A stretch of 64,000 nt of DNA from Sequoia sempervirens (GCA_007258455.2 VDFB02296704.1:1-64000); one strand, 5' to 3'; counted from the stretch's first letter, positions 19,856-34,800 are shown. The notes: a model not told the origin generated them from the sequence alone. Numbers and translations are program-made.

Positions 19856-22800
19856 CTGCACATTGTTTGCAAAAGGCAAAGCCAGCGAAAAATCAATTCA
19901 ATCATAATAATAAATGAAGTTTCTTATTTCTAATTCAACTATTTTCAATTACCTGTATGCTACTGACGAATGGTTCAACAGCTGATATGTGGTTTGTTAC
20001 GACTACCAGTGACTCCAATCTCTCAGAGTGCTTTAAGCTGACTATAAACGGCGCATTCCAGCGGTTATGCAATTCCAGCTCCTTCAATAATCTCAATTGT
20101 TCTAAACCTTCTATCTTCTCCAATTTGTGGCAATTTTTCAAATCAAGTTTTTGAAGAGAAGTTAATTCTGGAAGACTTGGAAGCGCCTCCAACTCTGGAC
20201 AGTCACTTATCTTGAGCTCTTTCAGTGACCTTATGTTTTCTAAAAATTCCATCTTCTTCAATTTGGGACAAATTCGCAAGTCAAATTCTTTAAGAGAAGT
20301 TAACTCTGCAAGACATGGAAGCCCATCTAGTTCTGAACAGTCATGTACCCTGAGCTTCTCCAGTGACTTTATGCTTTCTAAACATTCTATCTGCTTCAAT
20401 TTGGGGCACATTCGTAATTCAAATTCTTTGAGAGAAGTTAATTCTGCAAGACCTGGTAGCCCATCTAATTCTGAACAGTCATGTACCCTGAGCTTCTCCA
20501 CTGACCTTATGTTTTTTAAACCTTTTATCCTCTCCAACTTGTGGCATTTTTCCAATTGAAATTGTTTTAGAGAAATGATTTTTGGAAGACTTAGAAGCGC
20601 CTCCAACCCTGGACAGTCACTTATCTTAAAGTCTTCCAGTGATCTTATGTTTTCTAAACCTTCTATTTGCTTCAATTTGTGACACATTCCCAAATCAAAT
20701 TCTGTAAGAGAAGATAATTTTGCAAGACTCGGAAGCCTGTCTAATTCTGGACAGTCATATATACTGAGTTTCTTCAATGATATTATGTTTTCTAAACCTT
20801 CTATCTTCTCCAACTTATGGCATTTTTGCAATTGAAAGTTTTTTAGAGAAGTGGTTTCTTGAAGACTTGGAACCGCCTTCAACTCTGGACAGTCACTTAT
20901 ATTGAGCTTCTTCAATAATCTTAGGTTTTCTAAACCTTCTATTTTTTCCAATTTGTGGGACATCTGCAATTCTGTAAGAGAAGTTAATTCTGCAAGACTC
21001 GGAAGCTCCTCTAATTCTGAACAGTCATTTATTCTGAGCTCCTTCAGTGATCTTATGTTTTCTAAGCCTTCTATCTTCTCCAACTTATGGCATTTTTTCA
21101 ATTGAAATATTTTTAGAGAAATGATTTCTTGAAAACTTGGAAGCACCTCCAACTCTGGACAGTCATATATATTGAGCTTCTTCAATGATCTTAGGTTTTC
21201 TAAACCTTCTATTTTTTTCAATTTGTGACACATTTGCAATTTAAACTCCTCAAGAGAAGATAATTCTGCAAGATTCGGAAGCCTCTCTAATTCTGAGCAG
21301 TCATTTATTCTGAGCTTCTCCAGTGATCTTATGTTTTCTAAACTTGGAAGCACCTCCAACCGTGGACAGTCATATATATTGAGCTCCTTCAATGATATTA
21401 GGTTTTCTAAACCTTCTATTTTTTTCAATTTGTGACACATTTGCAAGTTAAACTCCTCAAGAGAAGTTAATTCTGCAAGATTCGGAAGCCTCTCTAATTC
21501 TGAGCAGTCATTTATTCTGAGCTTCTCCAGTGATCTTATGTTTTCTAAACTCGGAAGCACCTCCAACTCTGGACAGTCACTTATATTGATCTTCTCCAAT
21601 AATCTCAGGTTTTCTAAACCTTCTATTTTCTTCAATTTCTGGCACATTTGCAATTCAATTTTTTTAAGAGAAGTTAAATCTGCAAGTCTCGGAAGCCCCT
21701 CTAATTTTGAACAGTAACTTATATTGAGCTCCTTCAATGATCTTAGGTTTTCTAAACCTTCTATTTTCTTCAATTTGTGGCACATTTTCAATTCAAAATT
21801 TTCAAGATAAGTTAATTCTGCAAGACTCAGAAGCCTGTCTAATTCTTGGCAATTATATATCTTGAGCTTCTCCAATGATACTTTTCCTAAACCTTCTATC
21901 TTCTTCAACTCATGGCATTGTCGCAATTGAAAGTTTTTCAGAGAAATGGCTTCTTCAAGACTTGGAAGCGCCTCCAACTCTGAACAGTCACTTATATTGA
22001 GCCCCTTCAATAATCTTAGGTTACCTAAGCCTTCTATTTTCTTCAATTTGTGGCACATTTGCAATTCAAATTCGTTAAGAGAAGTTAATTCTGCAAGCCT
22101 CGGAAGCCCCTCTAATTCTGAACAGCCATATATCCTGAGATTCTCCAGTGATGTCATACTTTCTAAACCTTCCATCTTCTTCAATTTGGGGCACCATTCC
22201 AATTTAAAATTCTTGAGAGAAGTTAATTCTGCGAGACCCGGAAGCCCCTCTAATTTTAGACAGTTACTTATAACGAGCATCTTCAGTGATTTCAAATGTT
22301 CTAAACTTTGTATCTTCTCCAATTTGTAGCAGCTTCGTAATTCAAATTGTTTTAGAGAAGTAAACTCTGCAAAACATGGAAGCTCGTCTAGTTCTCTGCA
22401 TTCATTTATAGTGAGCTTCTCCAGCGATTTCAATTGTTCTATACTTTGTATCTTCTCCAATTTGTTGCACCTTCGCAATTCAAATTGTTTTAGAGAAGTA
22501 AACTCTGCAAAACATGGCAGCCTGTCTAATTCTGTGCATTCACTTATGGTGAGCTTCTCCAGCGATTTCAAATGTTCTAAACTTTGTATCTTCTCCAATT
22601 TGTTGCACTTTTGCAATTCAAATTCTTTTAGAGAAGTAAACTCTGCAAAACTTGGAAGCACATCTGGCTCTATTCTCAACTTCCGCAACGATCTCAACTC
22701 TTGTAGGCCTTCTATTTTATTGACTTTCCTGCTACCTTTCATCTCAAATTTTTCTAAAGACGTTAATTCTGCAAAACATGGAAGGCTGTCCAACTCTTCA

Positions 22801-25800
22801 CAGTTGTATATCTGCAGATTCTGAAGGTTTTTCAAGCCACGGACACCTCTGATGTCCTTGAGGACATTACAATATCTAACATTTATGGTCTTCAATGTTG
22901 GTGGCAGGGTTTCCAACTCCCTTAAATCCTTATTCTCCTCGAGATTAAGAGTCTCGAGGAAGGGACAACAATCTCCGCATATTGAAATCTTCGACACTTT
23001 CGTGCTAGACAGATCTATCCTCTTGAGCATGCACCCTGTCCCAAAACTCAACTCACTGATTGGGGTCGACTGTATTGTCAGACTTTGAAGATGGATTAGT
23101 GATTTTGGTAAACACTTCACTCCTGAACCCACTATAGTTAAATCTCTTAATAAATTAAGATGCTCCACATAATCCAGTAAAGATTTCAACTTCATACACT
23201 CATGAATTTTAAATGCGGTTAAGGAGGACAAATTCTCAAGAGAGGATGGCAATGTTGTCAAGAAGTTACTCCCTATCTCCAACTTGGTTAACTTGGTTTG
23301 TTGACAGATGTTAGCTGGCAGTTCCTTCAACCTGGTCCCTGTTAAATATAGCTCTGTTAAGGAAGCCACTTCTGGGAGGCGCAACTCTTCCATTTCCCTG
23401 CAGTAGTTAAGATTCAAATACCTGAGCTTTGTCATGTTTTCCAGAATGTGTAACTCCGAATTGATGATGAGCTTCCGGCACCATTCTAAATTAAGATATT
23501 CTAGGAGCGTCAGCTTCTTCCAAGAATCTGGCAGCCTTTTCAACTTGGCGCAATCACTCAAGTTTAGGTGTTGTAAATTTGTCAACTCGCCGAAATTACT
23601 CGGCAGCGATCACAGATTTCTACACCTTTTGATCTCCAGGTGCTCCAGCGATTGGAGATGACAAAATTCTTGTGGGAGGCTGCTCAATGTATCACAGCTG
23701 CCATAATCCACAACTATCGATATCTTTTTCAAATTCTTCAGACGTCCTATTGACTTTGGAATTCCCCGCAAACTAAAGCATCTCTGAATAACCAACTCTG
23801 TTAGCTGCAAAGGAGCCTGCAGCAAATTTGGATACAATTAATATACGATAAATTAAAAAGTATTTCCCAAGAGCCATTTTTAGAGAGCCATAGAGTAAGA
23901 TACTTACGGCCGCATCCCGTTCCCACAAATCTTCTAACCTCCGAGCGTCGTCAAATTCTAAAATTCTTAATTCTTTCAATGAAACCCAGTATGGAAGATT
24001 TTTGTGCTTCAACTCATTATACTGAAGCCAGGCCAGTTCTCTTGATATTTCGCTATGTTCCTGATTAATAAAACCTCCATTACCAACAAAAATCTTCAGT
24101 CCAAGAGAACAGGGCGTGAGGCTACGCTCTCCTTGAGTTGTGCGTATTATGATCTTCCCTTCCTGTTGGTAACAGTTGTCACCAATTGCGTTTGCCATTC
24201 CTCGGACTTGTATTGTTTGCTGAATAGACAAAAGTATAAATGAAAAATACATTAAAGCAATATAACTAGAGAAGCTGGTTACCATTTCATAGATTAATAA
24301 AACCATAAAAGAAGGCATTCACTTCACCTGTTGAGGGGGAATCTCAATAACCTGGTGTGGAGACCAAAGGCGGTGAGGTGAGCGTCCATTTGCAATGTCC
24401 CTTCCCAGATCTCTCAAGTGATCATGCATTCTTATCAAACCATTTTGGTCCTCTTCAACAAGACACCTATTGAAAAGGGTTTCCCAACCAAGTAATCCAT
24501 CCCACTCTGCGTCCCATGCTGCAATGGCCGCACTTTTTCTACGTCCAATGAACAAACACTCTACATCCAAAAACATCTCCTTGTCTTGTTTATCTAGGTC
24601 ATCATAGCTGACTTTAAGCCGCTTTGTGATGTCCTCGTGGGGTATATGAGAAAATTTATTGAACGTACGCTGCCAATAATCCTTATCAGACCTGCCATAA
24701 AGCTGTCCCCCTAAGACCTTGAGCGATAGAGGCAGTCCTTGGCAGGCATTCAAGAACTTTTCAACGAGATCTTGGAACTCTAAAGGTGGAGAATTTTGTA
24801 AGAATGCATGCCAACAAAAAAGTTGTTTGGCATGGGTGGCATTGAGAGGTCTCATTGGATAGATGACAGAGACGTCCCACTGTTGAAGAACCTTTGCATT
24901 GCGTGTGGTAACAATAATCAAACTTTGGTCACCAATGCTCTCCTTGGGTGGTAATAGAGCATCTAGTTGGTCTATATGATCCACATCATCCAAAACAATA
25001 AGCACAGGCACAGGCCTTGACAGACGGGTTTTAAGAATCTGTTTGCCTCTGTCTAAATTGTCATAGGGTACGTGGGTGACGTCAAGGTCCTGTAGAAGTG
25101 TTTTCTGCTTTTCAAGTAGCAGGCCTCTCCTTTCAGCATCTCGAACATCAGACAGAAAACAAGAGTAATCCATGGTAGAGCTTCTCCTGTTAAAAATTTC
25201 TTTTGTGAGGGTGGTTTTGCCGGAGCCACCCATGCCCCAGATCCCCACAATGTGTATCGAGCGAACAGATTGAAATGCAGATGTGTTGAAGTCTTGTACA
25301 ACTTCATCAAGACCCACTGGATGCTTGGCAACCTCCAATGGCACCGTGTTCATCTTTTTCAGTACACGATTCACCACATTCTTCACTGCCCTCTGCTCGT
25401 CACTGAACAACGGGAAACACAATTAAGTAAATATCTAACGCATGTTAGAGGAGTTTTGAAAAGATAAAGCGTTAGTCAGGCTTTCAATCTCAGTCGATAA
25501 TGCGTGTTTTTAAGCAACGGTTCTTTCTCACCAATGATCGATAGGAAATTTTTTGTCTAATTTTGTTTTGTTTTGTTTTTGCTGCCGCCCGTAGAAACAC
25601 GTCAGTTTTCACTTTCTCTGTAATTATTTACTTGGAGCTTCAATAGGTTTAATATATAATTTTTTATTTTTAGTAAAAACAAATAGATATTAATAAGTGA
25701 AATTTAAAATATATATTAATGTTTACCTAATTCAAATAAGTTAGTCAAGTTGTAAGAAAATTAAAATTTGTAAGAAGTCAAAAATAATGAATTGTTACTT

Positions 25801-28800
25801 GATGAATTTTGGAATGTAAATTGCATATTAAGTCATTTTTCTCATAAATAAAGCTACACATCTTTGATATCATAATAAAAAGAGATCTCATAGAGAATTA
25901 TAAATTTCTGTAAAAAATATTATAATTTATCACAAATTTTTATGTGGATAGACATTCTAATATAGCATCAATGAATCTCATATAATCATGTATATAAGAA
26001 AACTACTATAACTACAATTTTAAAAAAAAAAAAATAGCATATAAGTGTACAATATTTATTACATTTATCAAAATAAAAACAATTAAGACCCCATCTACAC
26101 TTCTTTGCACCTCCAACCACCACTTTTTTACTTTAAATTTATATTTACTTATCATGTTGTATGTGGAACTCATGTTAAAAAAAATTACCTTCCTTTTAAG
26201 AAAGAGGAACATAATACATGTAATTTTTTCTTTGATTTGCTTTTTTAAAGAATAGGATGTTCCAATGTGCTATAGTGCCACATACAAAATTGTTGATCAA
26301 TTTCTTATTCTTCAATCTATCTAGAGGCATATCTTCATTAACATGAAATGAAGGAAGAAGAAGAAGAAGTACAATCATCATTGTAAACATGTCAAAAAGA
26401 TTGCTTATGTTTTGACAACTTGTTTTTATATTGTTTGTCAAGGCTTCATAAAATTTTATATGAATTGTTTTCCTCCACAATTTTTTATTTATGTTGAATT
26501 AAAAGTTTAAAAATAGATTAAAATGTGTTTTTCCTTAAGTTGTCTATGCGTTGAAACATTTAAAAAACAAATGTAACTTGAAATAAGATCATTTAAGATG
26601 ATAGAGCTAACCAATGTCATTCTCAAGCTTTCTACCTATTACATAATATTCCTACTTCATGTTTTTATCTTTAACACACATAATTGCATTCTCTTTATCA
26701 CCTATCTTTATCTTAAAAAGAAGTTCTATTACTTTTTAAAATGATTGTTTGCCATAAAGATCAAGCAATATTTCCCATATTTTCCAAGTTTTAGATTTCA
26801 ATGTACTAATTATTTTTAGGAATATATATTTTAGATCAAGACTAAATCCCATCTATTATCTTTGTTAAATTCTACAAAATTTATACATTTAATAAATAAT
26901 ATAAATTATATCTTAAGACAATGTTCCATAAATCATTAAGTATTAAATTAATCTTCATATTTTTACTTTATTCTTCTTAAAAAACTCTAACACATGTCCC
27001 TTTCAATAAATGTGAATTTGAAACACGAGATTTACAAAATCTGTTCTACTAGCTTTTGATCACCCCTTTTTCTATAATTTTCAATCACAATAGCCTTGAC
27101 CACTTTCACTTTTAAAAAATATATTTAGAATATTAAAATATTTAAAAATGAAAATCCTTAGGCCTGGATGTATACTAGTATTAATCTTTCCTACTAAAAA
27201 AAAATGTACAACTACCACAAAATTTGATGTGAAAAGGAGAGGAATACTATGTTTTTTTATTGGGTTCTACAGTGTAGCAAACAATGAATTATCAACAAAG
27301 CTTTGAACATTATTTTTTAGCAACCAGCAATGATATATGTATATACACAACTATCACAAAATTTTATTTGAAAAGGAGAGGAATACTATTTTTTTATTGG
27401 ATTCTACTATGTAGCAAACCAAATTATCAGCAAAGATTTGAACATCCTTCTTATATATATATATGACACAAAGAAAGGGAAATAAAATAATTGTCATAAT
27501 TGAGGATTGAAACTTTCTAAAAGTGTGAAATGTATACATATGTACCATCGTGCATTCAGTAGTCATACATGTGTAATGTGATTGTAATGGCCTAATAAAA
27601 GTAAGTAATTTTTCTATCAAAATGTCAATGATAAGAGGAAAACAAATTACAACAATGTTAAATACAAATAATTTTTTCCTTTTGTTAATTATAATATAAA
27701 AAATTATTACAAGTTGAATGAGAGGAGCTATCTTTGTCCATGGGATTTGTAAGATATAATATGAAGTACTCTAATGTATATATTGTCATCTTAATAATTG
27801 TATGTACATAATATTTTTCCACATAACAACAATGTTTATTTAGTTGAGCATCTTGTTTTATAAATGACATATTTATATTAGATAGTGTTATAATATGTTA
27901 TATGAATGAAAAAGTATTTATTTCACTTATTAATGAACGTATATATGATTTTTTACATAACATTCATAAATTGTCATATTATAAGGGTCCATCTTATGTT
28001 TAAGACTAAATCTTATAATCGCAATTACTATACCAACAATAGCACCTTTCCTAACAATGGACTCCTCCCCTAATTTTTTGAAATTGATATTGGTATAAAA
28101 AAATGATGCAGAAACATCCTCACAAATAGGTATCACATCAATTTTTAGTTTGTTTTCATTTTGATGTTTAGCATTTTGACTCTTTGATATTTGTTGGCTA
28201 ATTATCCATATATTTTAATTTCCCAATTTTCCAGTTAATTATCCTTGAAATTGAAATTCTACATGAACTGCCTGAATATGGGATTTATTTATTGGAATTT
28301 TATGGATAATTAAAAGTTTGAGGGATGCCAGAAAAAGATGAAATCAGCGTAGAACTGAAAAGACAAAGAAACAAAGGTCAAAAGGCCACGCCATATGCTG
28401 AGAAGTTGAAAGGATGCAAACCAAGGCTGTTGTGGGGTGGGCGTGAGAAAAGAGCAGGAAAAAGATATGTGAAAAAATGCAGCCACAAGAGACCGTATAG
28501 GGGGGCGCGTGGGAAATAGAGTAAACCATAGAAATTGAATGAATTTTGGCAGAAATAATATATGAAGAAAAGACACGCAGGACTAAGGAGCATGGGAATA
28601 ATTTGAAAAACTGTGGAGAGTAAACTAATTGTAGCCACAGACAAATAGATAGGGGTGCGTGGAGAATTAGAGGATCGCAGAAAGGATAATGTAATTTGGA
28701 AGAAATCATATGTGAAGAGAAAATCAAATGCAACCACAAGGAAATACACAAGGGCACCTGGGAATTGGTGTGTGAACAGCAGAAAGTTGTAAGCAGTTTG

Positions 28801-31800
28801 AGCATAGATTAGTGTGTAAAGAAAAACATTCAGTGCAGGAATTTGAAAGAGAGAAATTTGAAATTGAAAGAGAATTGCCAACACAGCCAGAAGAGTAAGA
28901 GGAGTGCGCAGAATAAAGAATTAATCAGAGGAAATCAAGAATCAATGCACAGCAAAGGCCAATATAAAGAAAATATGCTAAATTTTGATAAGCATAATTT
29001 GATGGAATGATTTGTAGATGAAATTGAAAAATAAATGGATTTATTTGATTGTTAGATTGCAGGTTTGTAAAGAAATTTTTTATTCACATTTAAATTTTTG
29101 AATTGGAAATTGAATTTGTGGTGTTTGTAAATTCAGAGATTTTGTTTTTATTTTATTAACTACTTATTTCATTTGTCTGATAAGACAATTGAAATTTGAA
29201 TTGCATTAGAAAAAGGATGCTACAACTTTCCTTAGCACCCACTAGCTAATATGATATTCATTGTGATAAGTAGGAGGTATTTTCCACAATGTGTCAAATT
29301 ATGATATTTCTATTAGGATCCAACAGTGTAGTTTTTTTAGTCAAACTCATTGACCACTACTGAATGAGAGATGAGTTATTGTGAACAACTACTCATGAAA
29401 CATGAGTCAATGAGTTTGACTTGAAAAACTAAATCGTTGAATCGTACGAGCAATATTATGATATTCATTATTTCAAATATTTTCAATTATTGTTTTAATT
29501 TTCTTTATGATTATTATTCCACTCAAGGCGTTCCTTATGTGAACTTCATTGAGCTCATTTTGTCCATGGATGATGTATAGTCTTAAACAAGACATAAAAG
29601 ACAATCTAAATAATCATGACTATTCTTCATATCATTGGTTTTTATTCACACCGTTTTTCACATTCACCATTTGCCATTTGCCTTATTTTTGCCCATTGTT
29701 TTATTTTTGCCATCCTTTTATTTTATGAGTTCTTCATGTGTCCCAGCGTTCATTAGAGGTCAATGAGAATTTGTGCCTTCCATAAATAAAATAGTCATTT
29801 GTTACGAAGTGAGAACATTTGCATCCAATTTGATTGGAATTAATTTTGTATGCTATTATGTGAAGAGGGACTTAATTAATGAGCTTGCGTTTCTCCTTTT
29901 ATTTTTTAATATTTTTAATAAATTAACTTAAAATATTATATATTAATTATATATTATGTTTATATTTAATAATATACATTGTATAGAATACAATACACAA
30001 CAATAAATAGAAATAAAATTTGAATTTTATAAATAATTAAATAACAAATATGTATTAAATATTTAATATATTTAAAACAAATGTATAGTTTTAGAATGTA
30101 ACAATATTTTTAAAATATATTTAATAATTCACATTATATAAATATTTCAAAAATGTTTAGGACTATTGGAATGCCACAACTGCATATATCTTCGGATGCC
30201 AGGGCATCAAATTTGTGGATGGATAGGAGTATCCTGGGCACAATCTATGGAAATTTTTTGATGCAAAACAGTGACAGATCCCTGCTAAGTATTCAGCCTC
30301 TTTTTGGGTCGAGCTTTGGGGAGGCAGCATTGCATGAGGTGTCAAGAAATGGGCATGTAGTTACAGAAGCTAAGCCCCATTTGAAGGCTCACCCCCTCAA
30401 ATGTGCCATCTCCTCTCCCACGGTGATCCTAAGTGATGATTTCAGATGTGAAGTAGCAGAAAATGAAGCCTCCATTATAGAAAAAGGTTTAATCGAGAGG
30501 TTCAAAGGGTTTTGGCCAAGCCTCTCTGAGTTGCATGAATGGATAAAAAAATACGAGCCCCATTTTAGAAGGTGATCTCCAAACTTGTACTTGAAGATTC
30601 TTTGTGCTAGTTTTTTACAGTGTTTGCATGAGATAATTCTCTGTGATTACCAACGAAGATGAGAGGAACACTTGCTTATGTTGAAACCCTAGTACCCTTC
30701 ATTCAACCCTACATCTAAAACTTTCATGATAATTCTAATCTAAGAAAGACTTCAGAATCTTCCACTTCAATTTTGGTTCATTAAGGTTGTGGGTAATTCT
30801 GTTGATTTTTTGTAGCTCGAAAGGTGGGATGTGGATTTGTTTTAAAGCAACTTGAGTTGGATATGCTTTCAATCACTTTAAAGCAACTCGAGTTAGATAT
30901 GCTTTAAAACAATTCTAGTTGGATTTTTAGCAACAACAAGATTTTTATTCTTTAATAGAATGTTTTCGAGTTTGTGAGGATAAGATAAGTCTAAGAGTGA
31001 TTTATGTGTAATTAAAGCCAAAGAAAGCAAGGAAAGATTCTTTCCTTGCACACTAAGTAAAGCAGCTAGGCTCTATAAATGTATGATTGCTGTAGCAAAC
31101 TCATATTGTATTTTCGAAAGAAAAGTTTTTAAGCTGAATAGAAAATCCAACATTTGCAGGTTTTTCCCCACATTGGGGTTTCCTAGGTATATCTGTGTTA
31201 TTATCTTTTTGTGATTGGCTTATTGTTATTTTTGCTTCCGCTGTTATTTGTTGTTAATTAACCCAATTGTATTAATTGTTATAAATCAGATTTCTTTCTA
31301 TGAATTTATTGTGCAATTAATCTGTTGCTGGGTTATAGAAATTAACATGGTATCAGAGCTCTAAACTCTAAATATGAAGCCAAGATTTGTGACGCAGATT
31401 TCAAGAAAAAAAAAGTCATTAGATTTTTGTCTCCAGTTCTTTTTGTGGCTATGGCAACTAGCATTCGATACGAGGACAAGCTTGATGGTGCATCTAGCTT
31501 CTTGCAGTGGAAGGTTTGGATTACATTTGTTCTCAAGGAGAATAGGCTATGGATCTATGCTAGTACAGAAGTGACACCACCAACAAATGATCCTGTTGCC
31601 TTAGATTCGCATGAAGTCAAAGAGGCCAAGGCTCAGAGGATTATCCTGGATGGAGTAAGAGATCATTTAATTCCTCATTTATTGAGGAAAGACACTACCA
31701 AGGAGATGTGGGATATGCTCACAAAACTTTATCAGAGTGACTATTAGAGTCGTAAGATGATGCTCAAGGACAAATTGCATAATACCAAGATGTCCAAAGG

Positions 31801-34800
31801 CGAGAGTGTGACCTCTTACTTGTCTAAGCTGACACAGGTTAGGGATGAGCTTGTTGTTGTTGGAGAGATGATTAATGAAGATGAGTTGGTGCATATAGCC
31901 TTGAATGGTTTTTCAAAGCACCGGGAAGTGTTTGTCAAGTGTGTTGTTGACAGAGATCAGCTACCTGATTGGGCAAGACTTTGGCATGATTTTGTTCAGG
32001 AGGAGATCCATGAAGGTGCTCATCAAGGAGATCAAACGAAGAAGGGTCAAGATGAAGAAAATCTTGCTCTTGCAAGCAAGGGTAAGAAGAAGTCCAATAA
32101 AGAGCAACCAAAAGGTTGTTCTTCCAAGAGGGGGAAAAAGAAAGACCTGAGCAAGATTAAATGTTTTTGCTGCCATCAGATGGGTCACTATGCCAGTTAA
32201 TGTCCGAACAAGAAAAATAAGGACAAGCAGAAGAAGCAATTTGCTACTATAGCAAAGGTGGATGAGTTTGCATCACAATTTGAAAATGAGTTTTCACTCA
32301 TGGCCTGTCTCTCAAGTTCAATTGCCAATAGGGTATGGTATATTGACAGTGGGGCTTCTCGCCACATGACGGGAGTCAGAGAATGTTTCACCAAGTTAGA
32401 GGAGAAGAAGTTGGATTTCTATATTGAGCTCAGAGACAATGCCAAGTACCATGCAACTGGTATTGGGACCGTCAAGTTTCAGAGGGAGTCTGGAAAACCT
32501 TTACTGGTGGAGGATGTGTTGTATATCCCTAGCATGACAAAGAATTTAATCTCAGTTTCTGCTTTGGAAGACAAGGGTTACATCCTGACCTTTGAGAGGG
32601 GAAAAGTCTATATTCGTCCCAAAGATTCCAAGATTGCAAAAGTGATTGGAGTGAGGCATGGTAGCTTGTTTCGGTTACAATTTGAGCCAGCACATGCATT
32701 GGTTAGTAGCTATAAATGGATAGGAGAATTGTGGCATAGGAGGATGGCTCACCTTCACCATGGAGCACTTAATATTCTTAAGGAAATAGTGACGGGGCTG
32801 CCTGAGATGAAGATAGAAAAGCATGAGGTTTGCAAGGGTTGTGCTCTTGGGAAATATGCCAAGACCAGTTTTCCAAGCAGCGACACTAGATCTGAAGGGA
32901 TTTTGGATCTTGTACATTCAAATGTGTGTGGGCCCATGTCAACAACATCCTTGAATGGATATGAGTATTTTGTTACTTTCATTGATGACTTCTCCAAGAA
33001 GACATGGATATATTTTTTGAAGAATAAAGATGAGGTCTTCAGTAGGTTCAAAGAGTTTAAGGCTCTCATGGAGAACCAAACTAGGAAGAAGATCAAGATA
33101 CTGAGGTCTAATAATGGAGGCGAGTATACCTCGAATGCCTTCAAATATTTTTGTACTCGGGAAGGTATCAAGAAAGAGTTGACAGTTTTGTACAACCCTC
33201 AGCAAAATGGGGTTGTTGAACAAAAGAACAGGGCTATAGTTGGAGCAGCCAAGGCCATGCTTCATGATCAGGATCTACCTTGGTTCTTATGGGCAGAAAC
33301 TTGCAATACAGTTGTGTATTTGCAGAATAGGAGCCCTCACAAAGTGTCGGGAAAGTTGACTCCAGAACAGCATTCGCTGGTAAGAAACCAGATTTGGGGC
33401 ACATTCGCATCTTTGGATGCCTTGTGTATTGTCACATTCCTATTGAGAAGAGAACCAAGTTGGAACCTACTATAGAGAAGGGTATTCTTGTTGGGTACAG
33501 TGAAACTTCTAATGATTATTGGGTTTACATTCCTACTCTTAGGAAAATAGTGGTTTGCAAAGATGTAAAGTTCGAGGAAGAGAGGGCTCTTTAGAAATCT
33601 AGCAACTTGGTGAATGAGGGGGAGCAATCAACTACAATTGAAGTAGAACAAATTCCTCAAACTTCAGTCACACAAGCTGGAGAGCAGAGTGAGTAGGGTG
33701 ATAAGGAGGAATCAATAATTCCTCAACCTCAGATTCCTATTACATAAAAGAGGAGAAACAAGGCAGTTGAGCAGACATTGAGAGAGGCTCAAGAATATGT
33801 AGGTGATCCTCAAGGTTCAGTCAGACAAAGAAGGGATCCCAAACATTATTCTAAGTATGTGGCACTTATGAGTGAATTAATTGAAGTGGAGTCTTCCATC
33901 TTTCAAGAGGCATCCAAGCACCAAGTGTGGAGAGATGCCATGGTGGAAGAGTATTCTTCCATCATGAAGAATAGTGTGTGGGAGGTAGTACCATGACCAG
34001 AAGATAAGTCTGTGGTGGGCTCGAGATGGTTGTATAAGATTAAGCATGTTGCAAATGGTAGTATGGAGAAGTTCAAAGCTCGATTTGTGGCTAAGGGGTT
34101 TTCTCAAAAAGGAGTCGACTATGACAAGACTTTCACTCCAGTAGCCAGGTACTCATCCATAAGAGCTATCATTTCTGTAGCAGCACAAATGGGTTGGAGG
34201 ATTCACCAAATGGATGTAAAAACAACCTTCCTCAATGGAGTGATTGAGGAAGAGATTTACATATAGCAACCAGAAGGATTTGAAGCACATGAGAGGGATT
34301 CTCATGTATGTAGGTTAAAAAGAGTGGACTCAAGCAGGTTCCCAGGGCGTGGTATTCATGTATCGATAGTTACTTGCAAAGTGTGGGCTTCATCAAGAGT
34401 GAGACAGATTCGAACCTATACTTTGTTCAGGTGAAGGGAAAACTTTTCATATTGTTGTTATATGTTGATGACCTATTTCTCATAGGGTCAGAAGACCTCA
34501 TAGCACACTGCAAGTGAGATCGTGCAGGAGAGTTTGAGATGAAGGACTTGGGGTATATGCAGGGTAAAAGCACAAACCTGTGTCACACTTTATAAAGGAA
34601 TCAACCAACAGCAAAAAAAAATTGAACTTTGAGCACATAAAAGTGGTCTTTATGTTTTGAATTTCAAAATGGTGTAAACTAATGAAATATAGAACTTTTG
34701 ATGAATTTTATTGTTGTGATTTTTTAAAAAAAATTAAAAAAAAAATTCATTATGTTTTTATCAATTTAAGGTAAGATTTTGGAATGCTGAAAATTTCAAA

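Noticed and set aside
28344..28884. Two long minus-strand frames, Phe/Ser/Leu-rich
   Set aside because: Composition follows from the purine-rich plus strand; the frames overlap each other and have no domain.
31342..34107. Minus-strand frames within Copia element 2
   Set aside because: Antisense shadows of gag-pol.
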